Assembly: GCA_013399875.1 (NCBI GenBank)
Contig: VXAZ01008167.1
Coordinates: 2,632,534-2,696,533 of the forward strand
Direction of reading: 5' to 3'
Source of the DNA: Gymnorhina tibicen
Lineage: Eukaryota; Chordata; Aves; Passeriformes; Artamidae
Length of the DNA: 64,000 nt
The notes under the pieces were generated by a model. It did no database searches. It was not told the DNA's origin and saw only the letters and a program-made list of their open reading frames with translations. Position numbers and translations under genes: made by a program. Below, one piece after another: positions 47,205 to 59,154 of the stretch. Position 1 is the stretch's first letter; every line of letters begins with the position of its first letter.

Positions 47205-47330
47205 GTAACTGCACTGGGAATATTGTATTAAGTTCTAACTACTGGAAATTAGAATGCATTCAGGAGAGCAATAAAAATGATTAGGGGCCTGAAATTACTG
47301 GCCTAGGAAGAAAAGATGAGGTACATTATA
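47205..47330 (+). mobile_element. old CR1 LINE fragment (ORF2 C-terminal region)
   Basis: The order 'gggaatattgtattaagttctaa', GCATTCAGGAGAGCAATAAA, 'aatgattaggggcctgaaatt' and 'cctaggaagaaaagatgaggta' follows the sense strand of CR1 ORF2. There the corresponding text encodes the region just after the reverse transcriptase ('caattctgg...gagagcaacaaaaatgattaaggggctggaa...tatgaggaaaga'). The copy is short, diverged and inert. Confidence 0.65.
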
Positions 47331-48544
47331 GCACACACTTGGAAAGATGAAATGATGAGCTAATTGCTCCACAAAAGTCTCCACATGTGATTTTCTACAC
47401 CACACAGAGCTTCAAAGGGCCACAGTGCAGGTGAACACCAATTCTGATATGTTAGTTAGCAATGTAAAAGTCCAGTTTAATCCAGAAACACAAGCTATAT
47501 TCCTTGCTGAATCTTCAGACCCTGAAATGTTTTAATAACCACAAACCAAAGGGCTGGAAAATCCCTTTGAATATTTTCCTTCAGCCATTTCTTTTCTGAG
47601 TACTTGGTGCCTTTTTCTCAGGACAGAAAGTCAGATCATGTTGGTGAAACACAATGCTTTTAGAATCCTTATGCAATACTGGCAAAATGTTTTGCCTTTC
47701 TTCAAGTGCCCTTGGGCAAACTTCCTGTACATGTCAATAGAAACTCAGTGAATAGATTGAAGTGAAAATATTGTTCTGAGCAAAGAAATTTTTTCACAAC
47801 TCTGACTTTGTCACTGCTCTATTTTGAGTTTTAATTGCCACCTAGAGCATTTGGATGACATCAAAAGTCAAAGAATTCATCTGTAAGTATTTCACCAATG
47901 CCAGTGGCAAGAGTCTCTAAAAATACATAGTAGAGGACAAAAGGCTCAAACTGAACATCAAACTTATGTCTGAAAATGTTGACAATCCAGTGAATTAAAT
48001 TACTGATTGATGGCATTGTCCTGAGCTTTGCCCAGCCTGAATCAAACTGGAGGTATTGTCCCTGTGCATGCTCCCCCACGGGTGATAGGGAAGTGCACTG
48101 ATAACCAGACTGCTCTTCTGAAGGGGGAGAAGTGTAGGGTCAAGAACTTGAAGCTGCCTATGAACCCTTTGAAGCAGGAATTATTATTCACAAGAGCTTG
48201 CTGTTATAAATAAACCGAACCACATCAAAGCTGCGGAGTTATGTAAGCATCCAAACACTGTCTTTCCAGAACCCACAGGATTTGGACTGGGCAGACCTGA
48301 GCCAAAGTTACAAGTGCAAATTTAGGCTGCTCTTAATGATCACATCATGTTTAATGATGATGCAGGATAAAGAAATAAATTAGGATCACTTTTACTGGCA
48401 TGGTGAATTCCAACTTTAATGTAAATCAAATTCAGATGAACTGTTTTGCATGTACTTGTGTCACTGAGGAGTTCACAGGATTTAAGCAAGTCATTTTGCA
48501 GAGTAAGCATATGGCTAAGTGCTCTCTGAAATAGAGATGTTTTC
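47331..48544. other. unique non-coding DNA, no gene seen
   Basis: No gene is supported; frames reach at most 72 codons. The left part may contain more of the same CR1 copy, but similarity is lost by eye. Confidence 0.5.
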
Positions 48545-48640
48545 CTGGAACATAATTGAAATCAGAAAAAGAAAATATTGAGACTGAAAAGGAACAGTGA
48601 GATAAAATAACCCAATCTTCTGTCTACCAGACTCCATAAG
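48545..48640 (-). mobile_element. possible old CR1 3' end
   Basis: Read on +, 'aacataattgaaatcagaaaaagaaaatattgagactgaaaaggaac' followed by CCAATCTTCTGTC resembles the reverse complement of an old CR1 tail ('..atagaa..ggactggaagggacctt..agatcatctagtccaacccctgcc'). Divergence is high, so the call is weak. Confidence 0.3.
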
Positions 48641-49460
48641 AGGTCATCACTTGGATCCTGCATTGCATATATTCTTCTGCGGAGACCTGGAACACAATTT
48701 TCTTCTTGATTTAGAGATCTGCTGTGACAGAGCTCTGGCCTTGAGTTAGTTATGCCAGCGATTAATGCTGTCAGAATACTAAAAAGCACCTCATTTCACC
48801 AGCTGTTCATCACTCTGATTATTAAAAAAGGAAACTGTTGCAAAACCCCAATGCCTTTTAGGGACAAAAATGTAGGTTAAGAGAAATTGCTAGAACAGAG
48901 CCCATTAACTTACCTTCCCTTCACTCCCTCCCACTTCCTCTGTGGTCACACCTTTTAAAATCATTAACTCCTTAGACCTGGGTCTGTCCCTTTTCCCTTG
49001 GATCCAAATCACCCAATTTGCTCAGGCCATTATAGCAGTCACAGCTGATATCAAAGTGTAGGGGTCAGAACCATAGCTTTAAATCAGAAAAGCATCCTAG
49101 GGGAAAATTTATATCAAAGAAAATTAATTAATGGATTAGGCTGATCTCCCACTTGCCAGCTATCAAACATTTGACAGCTTTACTCTAAATATGATCCACA
49201 TTGGACTTGTTCTCCATGTCTACTGTGTGGAAATCATGGCCTGCCAGGCTTCTCCCAGGTACCTAAAATTCAATACTGTAGTACAAATTTGAAATGTCAA
49301 GTGAGTTCAAAGATCTAAAGCCATTCAAGGAGTGCTACAATGTGCATGCTTAGGTACCCGCATGTTTTCACAGCCTGCCAGCCAGACACATTTTACCTGT
49401 GCACACTAAAGACAGTGAACCCTTAAGGAGGCAGGTGGAGGGATAATTCTCTACAAGATT
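48641..49460. other. unique non-coding DNA, no gene seen
   Basis: No gene and no named repeat were recognised. Confidence 0.5.
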
Positions 49461-49489
49461 ATTCATTCATTCATTTATTCATTCATTCT
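49461..49489. repeat. ATTC tetranucleotide repeat
   Basis: About seven units of ATTC with one ATTT interruption. This is a simple repeat that may vary in length. Confidence 0.85.
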
Positions 49490-50339
49490 TCCTCCAGGGG
49501 TAACAACTTGCTGGTAGGATCAGCAGATCAGGTCTCTTCTGCAGTGTCCAATGTCAAGCTACTGGTAGTGGTCAAAACCAGCATGTCACTGTAGTCCAGC
49601 ATCTTTAAGATGACGCCTGCCCTGCAGTACCAACACAGTCAATAACAACTCATTCCCATATAGGAGAAATAACAGAGTCATTGTACTACGGGTTCCCCTG
49701 AGCTGTTCTGCACCATCAGTGGATCTACTCCTGTTCCTTCCTTGGAGGCATCAGCAGAGAAACTGCTCCTTTTCCCTTTGGGAGAGGACATGGTGAAACC
49801 TGGCACCTGTGAAGTTGGTGGGAGTGTTGCCAGGATACCTTCCAAGGCTTCAGGACTAGGTGAAACAATGACCCAATTCTATCAGTTGTGTCTTTGTAGG
49901 CGATCTTCTGGAAGAGACTGGCTTAGACAAGCGTGCTGGGTATCAGAGGGACACTGCCAGCATCAAATCTCTTTGAAAAGTGACCTTTTCTGCTGCACCA
50001 ACTGGGTGAGCTGAAAATGGCCTGGGTGACTCATGTGGTGGTGCTTTGGGAAAGCACAGCAACTAATTTTTAAGATGACAGAGTGACTCAGATTCACAGC
50101 TCCTCTCTCCCCCTTCACATGTCCCCAGAAATTCAAACAATTTTCAAACACCAATATGGTTTTCCTAGATTCATATTTTTTATCTTCACATACAGAATAA
50201 ATCATTAAACTGAATGTGATAAAGTATGACTGCAGTTACAGAGATGTTATTTTATTTAATATTATGTTCCAACTGTGTTCCTTTCCTGTCCTGCCCTTTC
50301 TTTTTACTTCAATTTCTCATTGGATTTCTCCTTTGATTC
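49490..50339. other. unique non-coding DNA, no gene seen
   Basis: A 90-codon frame (49742-50014, +) and an overlapping 80-codon minus frame resemble nothing known. Confidence 0.5.
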
Positions 50340-52200
50340 TTTCCCTGTTCCTCTTTAAATCTTTCCCAAAGTAAAGAATGAACACAAAAGGTCCAAATTC
50401 TAATCCAGCACTTAAAATCACCAAGCTGACAGGAAAATGTTCTGTGAATACATTAGAAATATAAAGAAAGAAAAGAGAGTTCATGGCACCCCACCATTAA
50501 CGGGAAGAACAAAAAAAGGGGAGAAGACTGCGAGAAAACTGAAAATAATTGTCATCTTTGCTTCAGTCTTCTCCCCCCAAAAGATTACTTATACCTAGAT
50601 ACATGACAAAATTAATTTTAACAAAGAGATTTAAATGCAAATGAGATCAGGGAGGGAACCAAAACTCTGTGATTATTTATATAAAATAGATGCTGTCAGC
50701 TCAGCAGGACCTGATAAAATTGAGCAGATTCAAGGAATATCCAAGACAGCTCTGAGCTATCTGTGATTACCTTTGAGAACTCAGCAAGGGCACTGTGGTC
50801 CCAGAGGACTGAAGGAAAGCGTACATGGGATCAGGGATTTCAGATCAGCCACTTTAACTTTGTTACCTAGGTAGACACCAGAAAAGATTACTAAATAACC
50901 AGTTTCTTCAGGTTTGTAGAATAATCAAATATTCTTAAAGGTGCTTCCATCCACTTAAGCATGAGTCATGAAAAGCAATGAGCGCAGGTGTGTCAACAGC
51001 AAATTGGGCTAAATTAATTTAATTTTCTTTTTTGAAAGAGAATTGGAAAATTATGTGGACATAGAAGATGAGATCTGTTTAGTAAATAATACATCCAGCT
51101 TTAGTGATGCTATTGATGATCTCCCAGTTGACTCCAGCATGTACACTAGGAGAATAGAGTTTAGATCCCTGACAGCCAAAGTTCACTGACATAGGAGCTC
51201 AGCAGGACAAATGATGGGTTGTGTCAGTCACTTCTTCTTCATTTCCACCTCCATTAAGAGGGTCCTAGGCTAAAGAGCGGGGTCTAAATGAAGGCAGTGG
51301 ATGTAAATATGTTTTAAGGATCCACATAGAAAGAGGAGATTTTTTCAGTGAAAGAGGGGTGTTCAGAGAGGCCCAGTCTGATCTGCTGAGCTGGCCATTA
51401 TTTTGTGAGTAATTTTGATGATGAAGAGTCAACATGCTCAGGACAGCTGAAGAGACCCCTGGATAGAATTAGGCTGTGAAGTCTTGGTAGGAGATCAGCT
51501 TTGAAACTAGTTTTGAATTGAAGAGAATGAAAGCGGTCAGATGAAATTCCATGAAAGTCAGGAGCCAAGTTCTATACTTTGGAAAGATGGAAAAATACAA
51601 GGTGGTTAATCTTTGCTTTAGAACAACAACTGCCAAAAAGTATATGGTGAATATTGGGGATCACAAACTGAAATTACATTAGAAGGGGCATTGTTGCAAA
51701 AATTTTCTTCTGAGAGGTATTGAGCAAGGTTTTGGATGTAAGACCAGGGAAGTGTAACTTTTAAAATAACCAGAGTAGCTTTAAAATAAAGATATAGGCA
51801 AAAAGAAAATAACCCAAATGAAATATACAGAAAAAATTTTGAAAAGGCTGAAGAAAGAGTGTTAATCTAGAGAAGAACAGATTAAACCATATTCAGTCTG
51901 CAAAATGGTGTGATGAGGCCAATGAGAATGTCATCATTTGTGCTTGTATGATAGCAAGAAATCAGTTCACATTAATCAATTTAATCATCAAGGAAAATGT
52001 AAATTACACTTTAGGAAAATATTTAAAAATATGAAAGATGCATAGCACAACCAGTATGCAGATTTTGTGGGATCTTCTTCACTGATGGTTTTTAAGAGGA
52101 TTGGACACAAATTTTTCACAGATGATCTAAGTATAAGTACTTTTCCTTAGGGTAAAAAGGTCCTTCTGGTCCTCTACTTCCACGAATGCCTGATCAAGTG
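50340..52200 (+). mobile_element. long, old CR1/L3-like LINE copy (RT region to 3' end)
   Basis: Blocks lie in correct sense order over about 1.8 kb. They are: 'ctcagcaggacctgataaaattgagc' (50700; the 'kSAGPDkI' region before the polymerase core), 'ttacctttgagaactcagcaagggcactgtggtcccagaggactgaagg' (50770-50815), 'gatttcagatcagccactttaac' and 'atgaaattccatgaaagtcaggagccaagttctatactttgg' (51540-51580). The 3' end follows with 'gatggtttttaagaggattggacac', 'gatgatctaag' and 'ggtccttctggtcctctact' (52083-52186). This matches the ORF2 and 3' untranslated architecture of old CR1/L3-type LINEs. Many stops and indels make it a fossil. It has the same orientation as the copy at 40.3 kb. The left boundary is approximate. 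Confidence 0.65.
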
Positions 52201-54941
52201 ATGAAATTAATTCACCCATCCATGCTGGCTGCATGCATGTAAAACCTTGTCAGGATGTGCTGAAGCAGGAAAAGGGATGGAATGACTGCGATGCAACATC
52301 AGGAAGGAACTGACTGTGGCCCATAGGGATAACAAGTGCAGAGCCCCATTTCTTGAGACTTTTTAGATATGGTTTGCATAATGCAACTTCTTTTGTCTCT
52401 GTAAACATCTTTGTGAAGCTGTTGGGTTGGGACTGAAAAAACTGGTTCTGGAAGAAGTTAAATTGAAAATTTAAGAGAACAGCAGAAACTTACAAATGCA
52501 AGTGATAATTTGCATAAATCTTGATAGAATGAAAGGAATGGGATAGTGCAGTACAGAAGAGGGGATTAAAGCAGTGGGCTTGGGACCATGAGCTGGCAGT
52601 TAGGAAGGGTCCAAAGGACACACGTGATGTCAGTGTTTCTCCATGACAGTCATTGTGAAGTTAGTAAACTTTGTCTAATGATATAAAGTGGACCTAATAT
52701 TTCCTCAGAGATGCATTATGCCCCTGGTACACAGCACTCCCCAGCACCCACACCTAATGTTTGAGTCCTTGATCCTCTCCATGTCTTGACTATGTGGAGC
52801 TCATTTTAGAGAAAGTCCAAAGTAACATTAGAAAAAAGTTTCAAATATGCTAAAACCAAACCACAAATCTGGCAGTCATTTCTTGAGCTCAGTAATGCAG
52901 ACAAAACAGCTCCAGTGCTCACATTCTTCTGAGAGACAAGAACCTATTTAAACACCATCATTTATCCTCACTGGTATCATCTTAGGTCTTAAGATGAAGG
53001 GTTATAAGAAATTATATAGAGATATGAAAGTTTTAAGCAATTTGTCACATTAGTCTAGATCAGAATTTGGATCTTCTGATTCTCAGGACTAGCTCTGGGT
53101 TTCAATTTTCATCTCTTTTGAAACTGAACACATCTAGATTTTTATAATGACTTTCCATTCCAGCAGAGCATCAATGAAAATCCTTCACGACTGGGTGCTA
53201 TTGACCTAAACTTTTCAAAATGCTATTTCTATTCCATGAACTCTGAAGACACACTTGTAAGGCTTCTATTTCAAGGAAATTTTTGAAAGCAATTTTTAAT
53301 CCACTCTCTTCCATTCTTGCACATTTTTTCCTTTTCCTAACTATTGCTAATGCTGGCAAAGTATGCAAGGCTTGACCCAGAAATAAATTTATGCAAAACC
53401 AAGTTGTACACTCTTGCTTTAAACCTAAGGGGACAGTAGTCAAAGTCACATCACTTCTATTTCCACTATGCAGATTAATCAATTCATGTTCACAAAGCAC
53501 TCTGAAAATTTTGGCTAGTGGTGCATAAGTGCTGTTCGTATTGTAAAGAATTATCTTCCTTGCTTGTTTCAATAGACAACAGTGTCAGAAAGGAAATCCA
53601 GTGAAATTAGTGGCCAGCTTGTTGGTATTCTGAGACAGCTGACTGTTACTGTAGAGGACAGAAAGTTAGATGAAGTTTAGCTGAACGATTTCATTCTTTC
53701 GTCATTCTTAACACCTGGCTGGCAGCCATAGCAAAGATCTGAGAGGGAGTGGCACAACGTCTCACACAAGGTGTGAGGGTTTGGGGTAGAGCTGTTGATC
53801 TTCACCTACCATTTTGAGGTGTGGTGGAATAATTCACAGTTTCCTGATCTTAATCATCTTTTCCTATCAGCAAACACTGTGCAAAGGGTCAAGCAATGTT
53901 TTCATTAGTCCCAGAGGACTGGAATTCAGGGTAATTATGGATCAAAGGAGAAAGGATGTTCCAACATGATGCCTTCCTTAGGTGGGAGAGAATGATGGAG
54001 AAGCTGGGTTGTTCCTAGTGCCTCTCTTTACTTAAGGAGATCCCTGTATCTTTCTCTAAGCCATACATCATTTCAATGGTTAATATAGTCTAAGTCTACT
54101 TAGAGCTGTATTGTCCAGCAGTGGTGAGCTCCAAAGACCACCCAGTCAGAAAACTGTTTTCCACCCAGTGGCTGAAAACAGATCTCCTTGGCCTCTCAGT
54201 AATGCAGTGCTGATTCCAGCAGCTTTGATAAAATAAACCCCTGAAAGCTTCAATGTGCAACATAGCTGAGTAAAATCATAGATGCTTTATACACAGGCAT
54301 AACTCATCTATCAGACCTCAAAAATATCCAAATCTTATCTCAAAGTGCACCAGATGTTATGTACTGTACCATGGGACTTGGACAATACGCTATGTGATGC
54401 TTGTCCTGGGCCTTCTTCTAATGGTGTATATTCTGCCAGCCTCCATGGTCTTCTTCAGCCAGGGCCTTTGACCCTTCTCACTGGGATTATCTGTGCTGCT
54501 ATGCTGTTTCATTTATATGCTTCTCTGTTTTATTCATTCCATCTGACAAGCAATACAATACTTGCCTACAGCCGGTCAGAAACCACCCATGAAGCAGGCA
54601 TAAGACAAGATGACAGAGCACAAAGGCTATCAGCTCTGACTTCTCTTACTCAGTGACCATTTCAATGTGTTGTGTTGCCAATTAGCTAATTTGCTTTATA
54701 GGTTGTTCTTATAATTAACCATGCAAATCACACTTCTGGTATATGTCCACACATAGAAGGGTTCTTACTATTGTTTCAAAAAGCACATAGAAAGCTCAGT
54801 TAAATTCCAGGTGCTCTCTTTCTGTTAGGCCCTAAATTGTGATTTTAGTCCTGTCCATGCTGGACGTCTCAAAGTTTATCATTACACACAAGGTGTGTGT
54901 AACCCACTCCCCTGTTGAGGAGTTCCCCCAATGAATAGGTT
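52201..54941. other. unique non-coding DNA, no gene seen
   Basis: No gene is supported. A 124-codon minus frame (53198-53572) and a 103-codon plus frame (54345-54656) have no recognisable motif. Confidence 0.5.
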
Positions 54942-54974
54942 TGCTCATTGCCAGGACTCATGCTCATTGCCAGG
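54942..54974. repeat. short direct repeat
   Basis: TGCTCATTGCCAGG occurs at 54942-54955 and again at 54961-54974, a 14-bp repeat with a period of 19 bp. This looks like a small local duplication. Confidence 0.85.
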
Positions 54975-56194
54975 TTTTCACAGCCAGGGCTTCTCTAAAT
55001 GCAGCTTTCCATTTTCGTAGCATATCAGCAGCTGTTACACAGGCTTGTGCCCCTGTCCCACACTGGTGAAGCAGTGCATTCTGCACCATCCCGTTCACTG
55101 GGAGAGATGGATGCGGAAAGTCGGATGAAGGGAGTGGCTGTGAAGTCCTGTCTGACATGCTGTCCTACCTGTGGGGTAACATGAGTCAGGAGCCATTTGT
55201 GACCCTTGTGTTCAGTATGGGAAGTTCTGAAGATCTGTATTAAATGTCTGTGCCTTGGTAGCAGCAAAAAATATTTCTCACCTGGTCTAAGCAGGATGGA
55301 TGAAGCTCATCCCTTCTCTGACCTTATCAGCTGGTCTGTGAGAAGATATGTTCTCTTCCCTAAACTTTGCTTCCCCCTATATACTTATATAAACAACTAC
55401 TTCTTATTTATAAACATAAGTTCTGCACTGCTAAAGAGCCTCACAGACAATTCTGGCTTATGTTTTCCTTGGATGTAAGTCTCCCTCATGTAGTGCCTCC
55501 AGGAAGCTCTTTCATGTGCAATATGGAACACAAAGAAAGATCATCCTGCCATTACTACTTATCGTCAAGATATAGACTTTGAAAAGGTTTTAAAAGATCA
55601 GTTTTAAACTGGCCCAGAGATTATTATATTGCTGTAAACCAGCAATGGGAAACAAGGGTCAGAAAGGAAGGAAAAACATTAGGAAAAATAATAAAATAAC
55701 TCAGTATTGCCTTATACAAAGAGAAATGGACTCAGGCTTGTCAGTGTGCCATTTATTAAACATTGTCTTACTTTTGCTTTGCTATTTACTTCAAATGCCA
55801 GAGAACCTCTGAATTGGCGACGATGAATGGAAGTTTTCTGGCATGCAGCACCACCGAGTTCAAAAGGAATAAATGTGATCAGGCCCAGTCAAAAACACTC
55901 CCCGTTTCACTATATACATTCTCTCTTGTGTGTTTATTTAACTTCCCTTTAGTTGTAGAGTCAGAAATTATGAGATGCGAGGTTACCTCCTTGAAAAAAT
56001 TAGCCTTCTTGAAAAAATATGGCTATTTTGACCCATCTTGGCAACAATATCATCTTCAAAACAGGTCCTTGGCTTAATACAATCATTGCTTTCAAGGTAG
56101 GCCAAGGTCATAACAACAATGTTTAAATATTGTATGGTGAACTGTTCAAACTTGAAAGCACTTTGAAAAACAAAGGTTCTTAAAATTACTTAAC
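54975..56194. other. unique non-coding DNA, no gene seen
   Basis: Several overlapping frames of 60-104 codons on both strands; none is recognisable. AT-rich from 55340 onward. Confidence 0.5.
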
Positions 56195-56300
56195 CTGTTT
56201 TCAGATGGGGACAATGAAGAAAAGGTGAAATAGGTTTCTTTGGTAAACAAGTCAGTGATAGAGTCAGGAATAAAATTTATTAGCATTATAATTCAAGGGT
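56195..56300 (-). mobile_element. MIR-like SINE remnant, reverse orientation
   Basis: Read on +, 'ttacttaacctgttttcagatggggacaatgaagaaaaggtgaaatagg' followed by CAAGTCAGTGATAGAGTCAG and 'gaataaaattta' follows the reverse complement of the MIR core. That core reads '..cagatggggaaactgaggcacagagaggttaa..', then '..cagctagtaagtggcagagctgggatt..'. The copy is diverged, with uncertain ends. Confidence 0.5.
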
Positions 56301-56971
56301 TCTTAAACAACATTAGACCGTAAGTCTTCTGAAAGGGTTTTGAAACCTAATTTCAATAGAGCTATGAAATTTTACAGTAGCTGAAGAATGTGGAACTTCT
56401 GCAGAAGCATCACTTTGCACTTTGCTCTTGGGAACAGCTAGTTAAATGAGATTTTTGGTGCTCATGTATGTTGAGCCATAGCAGACTTGTTAAAGCTCAC
56501 CTGTCCCTGAATCTCAGCAAACTTATTAAGAGATATTCTGGAGCAGCTTGGCCATGATGTGATGGGCATGGGGTGCCCTCAGGCAAAACAGACAGTCAGA
56601 AAGCTCGTGGCTGCTGCTAGAAACAGCAGACAAGATGTTCTGTGTGTGGTTTATTTGTGAAGGCAGTGCTGTTAGGATAGCAGCCCTTGTCCAATAGAGT
56701 CTGCTGGAAATGTGTGGGTATCATGCAATTACACCCCAAATGCATGTGCTTGTGCTGAGCTGGTGGGAAAGGACTGAAGATTTTAACTGAAAAACTGAGG
56801 TGATGGCCTTTTTTATGGGATCAGCATCTGGGCAGTGTAGGCTACAGAGAAATGAGAACTTTTGGTGTGAAGGTAAGCACTTTCCAGACAAGGAGCTAGT
56901 ACTGAGAGCCTTCAGCTCTGGAAATAGCTTATTCTTTCTTCCTGAACTGTCTGAAATGGAAAGCATTATGA
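56301..56971. other. unique non-coding DNA, no gene seen
   Basis: Short frames only (up to 81 codons on minus and 65 on plus, overlapping). Nothing recognised. Confidence 0.5.
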
Positions 56972-57583
56972 CCCTGGGTCCTGGGGTGACTGTATGATGC
57001 TGTATTCCCTATCGTCTGCCCTATGCCAGATGTGAATCCTGTGCCTTTCTATACCTTTAAGGCGCGGGGGGGGGAAACCGGTGGAATTCCTTCGGCACTG
57101 TGTTCAAAACAGAGATAACTTGTTTGCTCGCTTCTCAGCCCTCGGCTTCTGCAGCAGGGACGAGAGTGGCATTCTCTTGCTTTTTAGCTAGCTTCTCGTT
57201 CATAAGCTGAGGAAAAAAAGGTTTTTCTGGGACTTTGGTTTCTTCTTCTTCTCTTCCGGACTGTTTGGCACACCAGAACACCGGGAGGCCCTGCACCGCA
57301 GCCCGGAGCGGCCCACGCCGAACCTCAGCTCCGGAGAGGAGAGGAGAGGGCCACACCCACAGAGGGCTCTGAAATCGCCCCAGGTTCTCTCCACAGCGAG
57401 AGGTTTTATTATTTAGCATTATTCTTTTTTCCGTGCCTGTGTGCACTTTACTTGTTAAATAAAAACTTTTTTTTCACCTTTCCTCCGAGGAATTTCTTCC
57501 CGAACCTGTGGGGAAGGGGCGGCTGAAACCTGCCTTCTTTGGAGGAGACGTTTCCCTATTTTGTCTCAAACCGGGACACCCTG
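56972..57583 (+). mobile_element. probable solo LTR of an endogenous retrovirus, with possible target-site duplication
   Basis: A sudden rise in GC and CpG content marks this block. It carries a TATA-like element (57049-57060), a G9 run, a GC-rich leader and a polyadenylation signal (57458-57463). It ends with 'cacctttcctccgaggaatttcttcccgaacctgtggggaaggggcggctga' and finally CAAACCGGGACA (57567-57578). The text after the AATAAA resembles U5 of LTRs I associate with songbird endogenous retroviruses. If the LTR spans 56977-57578 (602 bp), its ends GGTCCTGG and CCGGGACA are near-inverted repeats. Both are flanked by the same 5 bp, CCCTG (56972-56976 and 57579-57583). The left end would then have lost the canonical T of TG. 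No internal retroviral sequence adjoins it, which suggests a solo LTR left by recombination. The left border is the uncertain part. Confidence 0.6.
57458..57463 (+). terminator. AATAAA polyadenylation signal of the LTR
   Basis: AATAAA within TTAAATAAAAAC, about 115 bp before the LTR end, is the expected R/U5 position. It could end transcripts crossing the region on the + strand. Confidence 0.5.
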
Positions 57584-59133
57584 ACTGTTTAAAGCTGCAC
57601 TTAATTGGCAATTGACTGATAACACCCTTCCTGCCCTACACCTCCAGACAAGAAATTAGGGGAAATACTGAGTGGCTGGTTTAAGGCTGCTCCCTGTAAG
57701 CCCGTGGCACAGAGAAGGAGTGTGAACAGGGCATGGTTGGGTAGTCCTCATGCAAAGCCAGTAAGTTTTGGGCTCCAGGTTAAACAAGCATTTGCTGAAG
57801 GGAGCTGCAATGGGTGCAAATGCCTGGAGCAAGCAGGACTGCGTGAGAGGAAGCTTGACTGTGTGATGGGGACTGACTGCCGGGGAAAAGGTCTTCCAGG
57901 GGCCTGCCTTGGTACACCCTTTTCAACTTAATTTTTCCCATTCGTCCCAGTGGTGTGGCAAGCATATAGGGCACAATGTCCTGATGGCTTTTGGAGATGG
58001 AAAGCAACTCTTATTTCCAAATGTGTGTCCTGGTGAAGCAACAGGGTAACTCCTGTCAACTGAGTGCAGGGACCAAACTCCACCAATTCTTGTTTAAACC
58101 CTGCCACTGCTTTGTCATCTGACACATATCCTAGGAGGAAAGTGGCTATGCAGCAAGCCACAGGCCTGCACCATACTCAAGGCTGAAGCTGTGACATCCA
58201 GCCACTGTGTCAGCCCGTGTAACATCCCATGAGGCTACTACAATAGCACAGACACATGGCCCTTGGCCACCTGATGTTTAATTCCAAGTTGAAGCAGAGT
58301 TTGACAAACCCTATGAGAAGCTGGTAAACGTGGCTCGGTCCTTTTAGTCAGTCTTTCATAAAACAGGCTGCATAAAATGCTAGCTATTTCTTAAAAGGGC
58401 CATTTTGGATATTTCAGAGGAAGGTTTAGGTTCTAAGCAGTCACCTGATAATCCCTGTCCTCTACCAGCTTTCACCCTGGTCTCTGATAGCCAAATATTT
58501 TAAAATATTTTAACAGATGTTAATTGTCTCTTCTGAGTTCTTTACTCAGTTTAGGGCAACTTGGACATCAAGACTTTGCCCGGAAATTGCTTGTGCGCTT
58601 TACCTTAAGAACTCACTGCATTGCAGGAAAAACAGTTTAACTGCATGTGATCTAGGAAAACTGTTTGAACTTTCAGTTTTCAATTTTGATAAATGCCTCC
58701 TTGTTCTTGAATGGGAACTGGGAGAACAAGCACCTGCAAACTTCTTTGGCTGGTGCATTATTTCTGCTTCTTGCCAGGGATGACTTTACTGGGGACAGAA
58801 CAGGGCTGAAGGGCATCCTGCTCCTTTTTGGCAGTGGCAGAAAGCTGCACTGTGGCCAGAGGCTGCTGCTATGACTCTTAGTGTGGCCATACAGATTCCA
58901 CCCCACCCATCCTGTGTCCCTTCCGGTTATCAGTCCCTGATTCTTTATCATCTCTTCAGACTGAGTTTTGACAAAAGCAGAGACTGCAGCTGAGGGTTAA
59001 AATGATCCTTGCTAGCAACAAGAGGAAGAAATAGGAAAATTCATGGTTGCCTTTCATCGCAGGGGAGGGAAAAAACATTTCTTTCTGAGGACCTTCAGCT
59101 GGCCTCAGCTTGTTCTAACTATAAAGTCTGTCC
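57584..59133. other. unique non-coding DNA, no gene seen
   Basis: No gene is supported; frames of 69-92 codons overlap on both strands. CTTAATTGGCAATTGACTGA (57600-57619) is a small AT-core patch. Confidence 0.5.
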
Positions 59134-59154
59134 TTTTTTTTTTTTTTTTTTTTT
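59134..59154. repeat. T21 homopolymer followed by CCCAG
   Basis: Twenty-one T in a row, followed directly by CCCAG, gives an ideal-looking splice acceptor on +. Read on minus it is an A21 run, as left by retroposition, but no AATAAA precedes it on minus. The sequence after CCCAG soon meets stops in all three frames, so a coding exon is unlikely. Confidence 0.9.

Noticed and set aside
57135..57446. 103-codon minus frame in GC-rich DNA as a gene or CpG-island promoter
   Set aside because: The GC-rich block is better explained as the leader of an LTR with TATA, AATAAA and an LTR-like end; the minus frame is a shadow.
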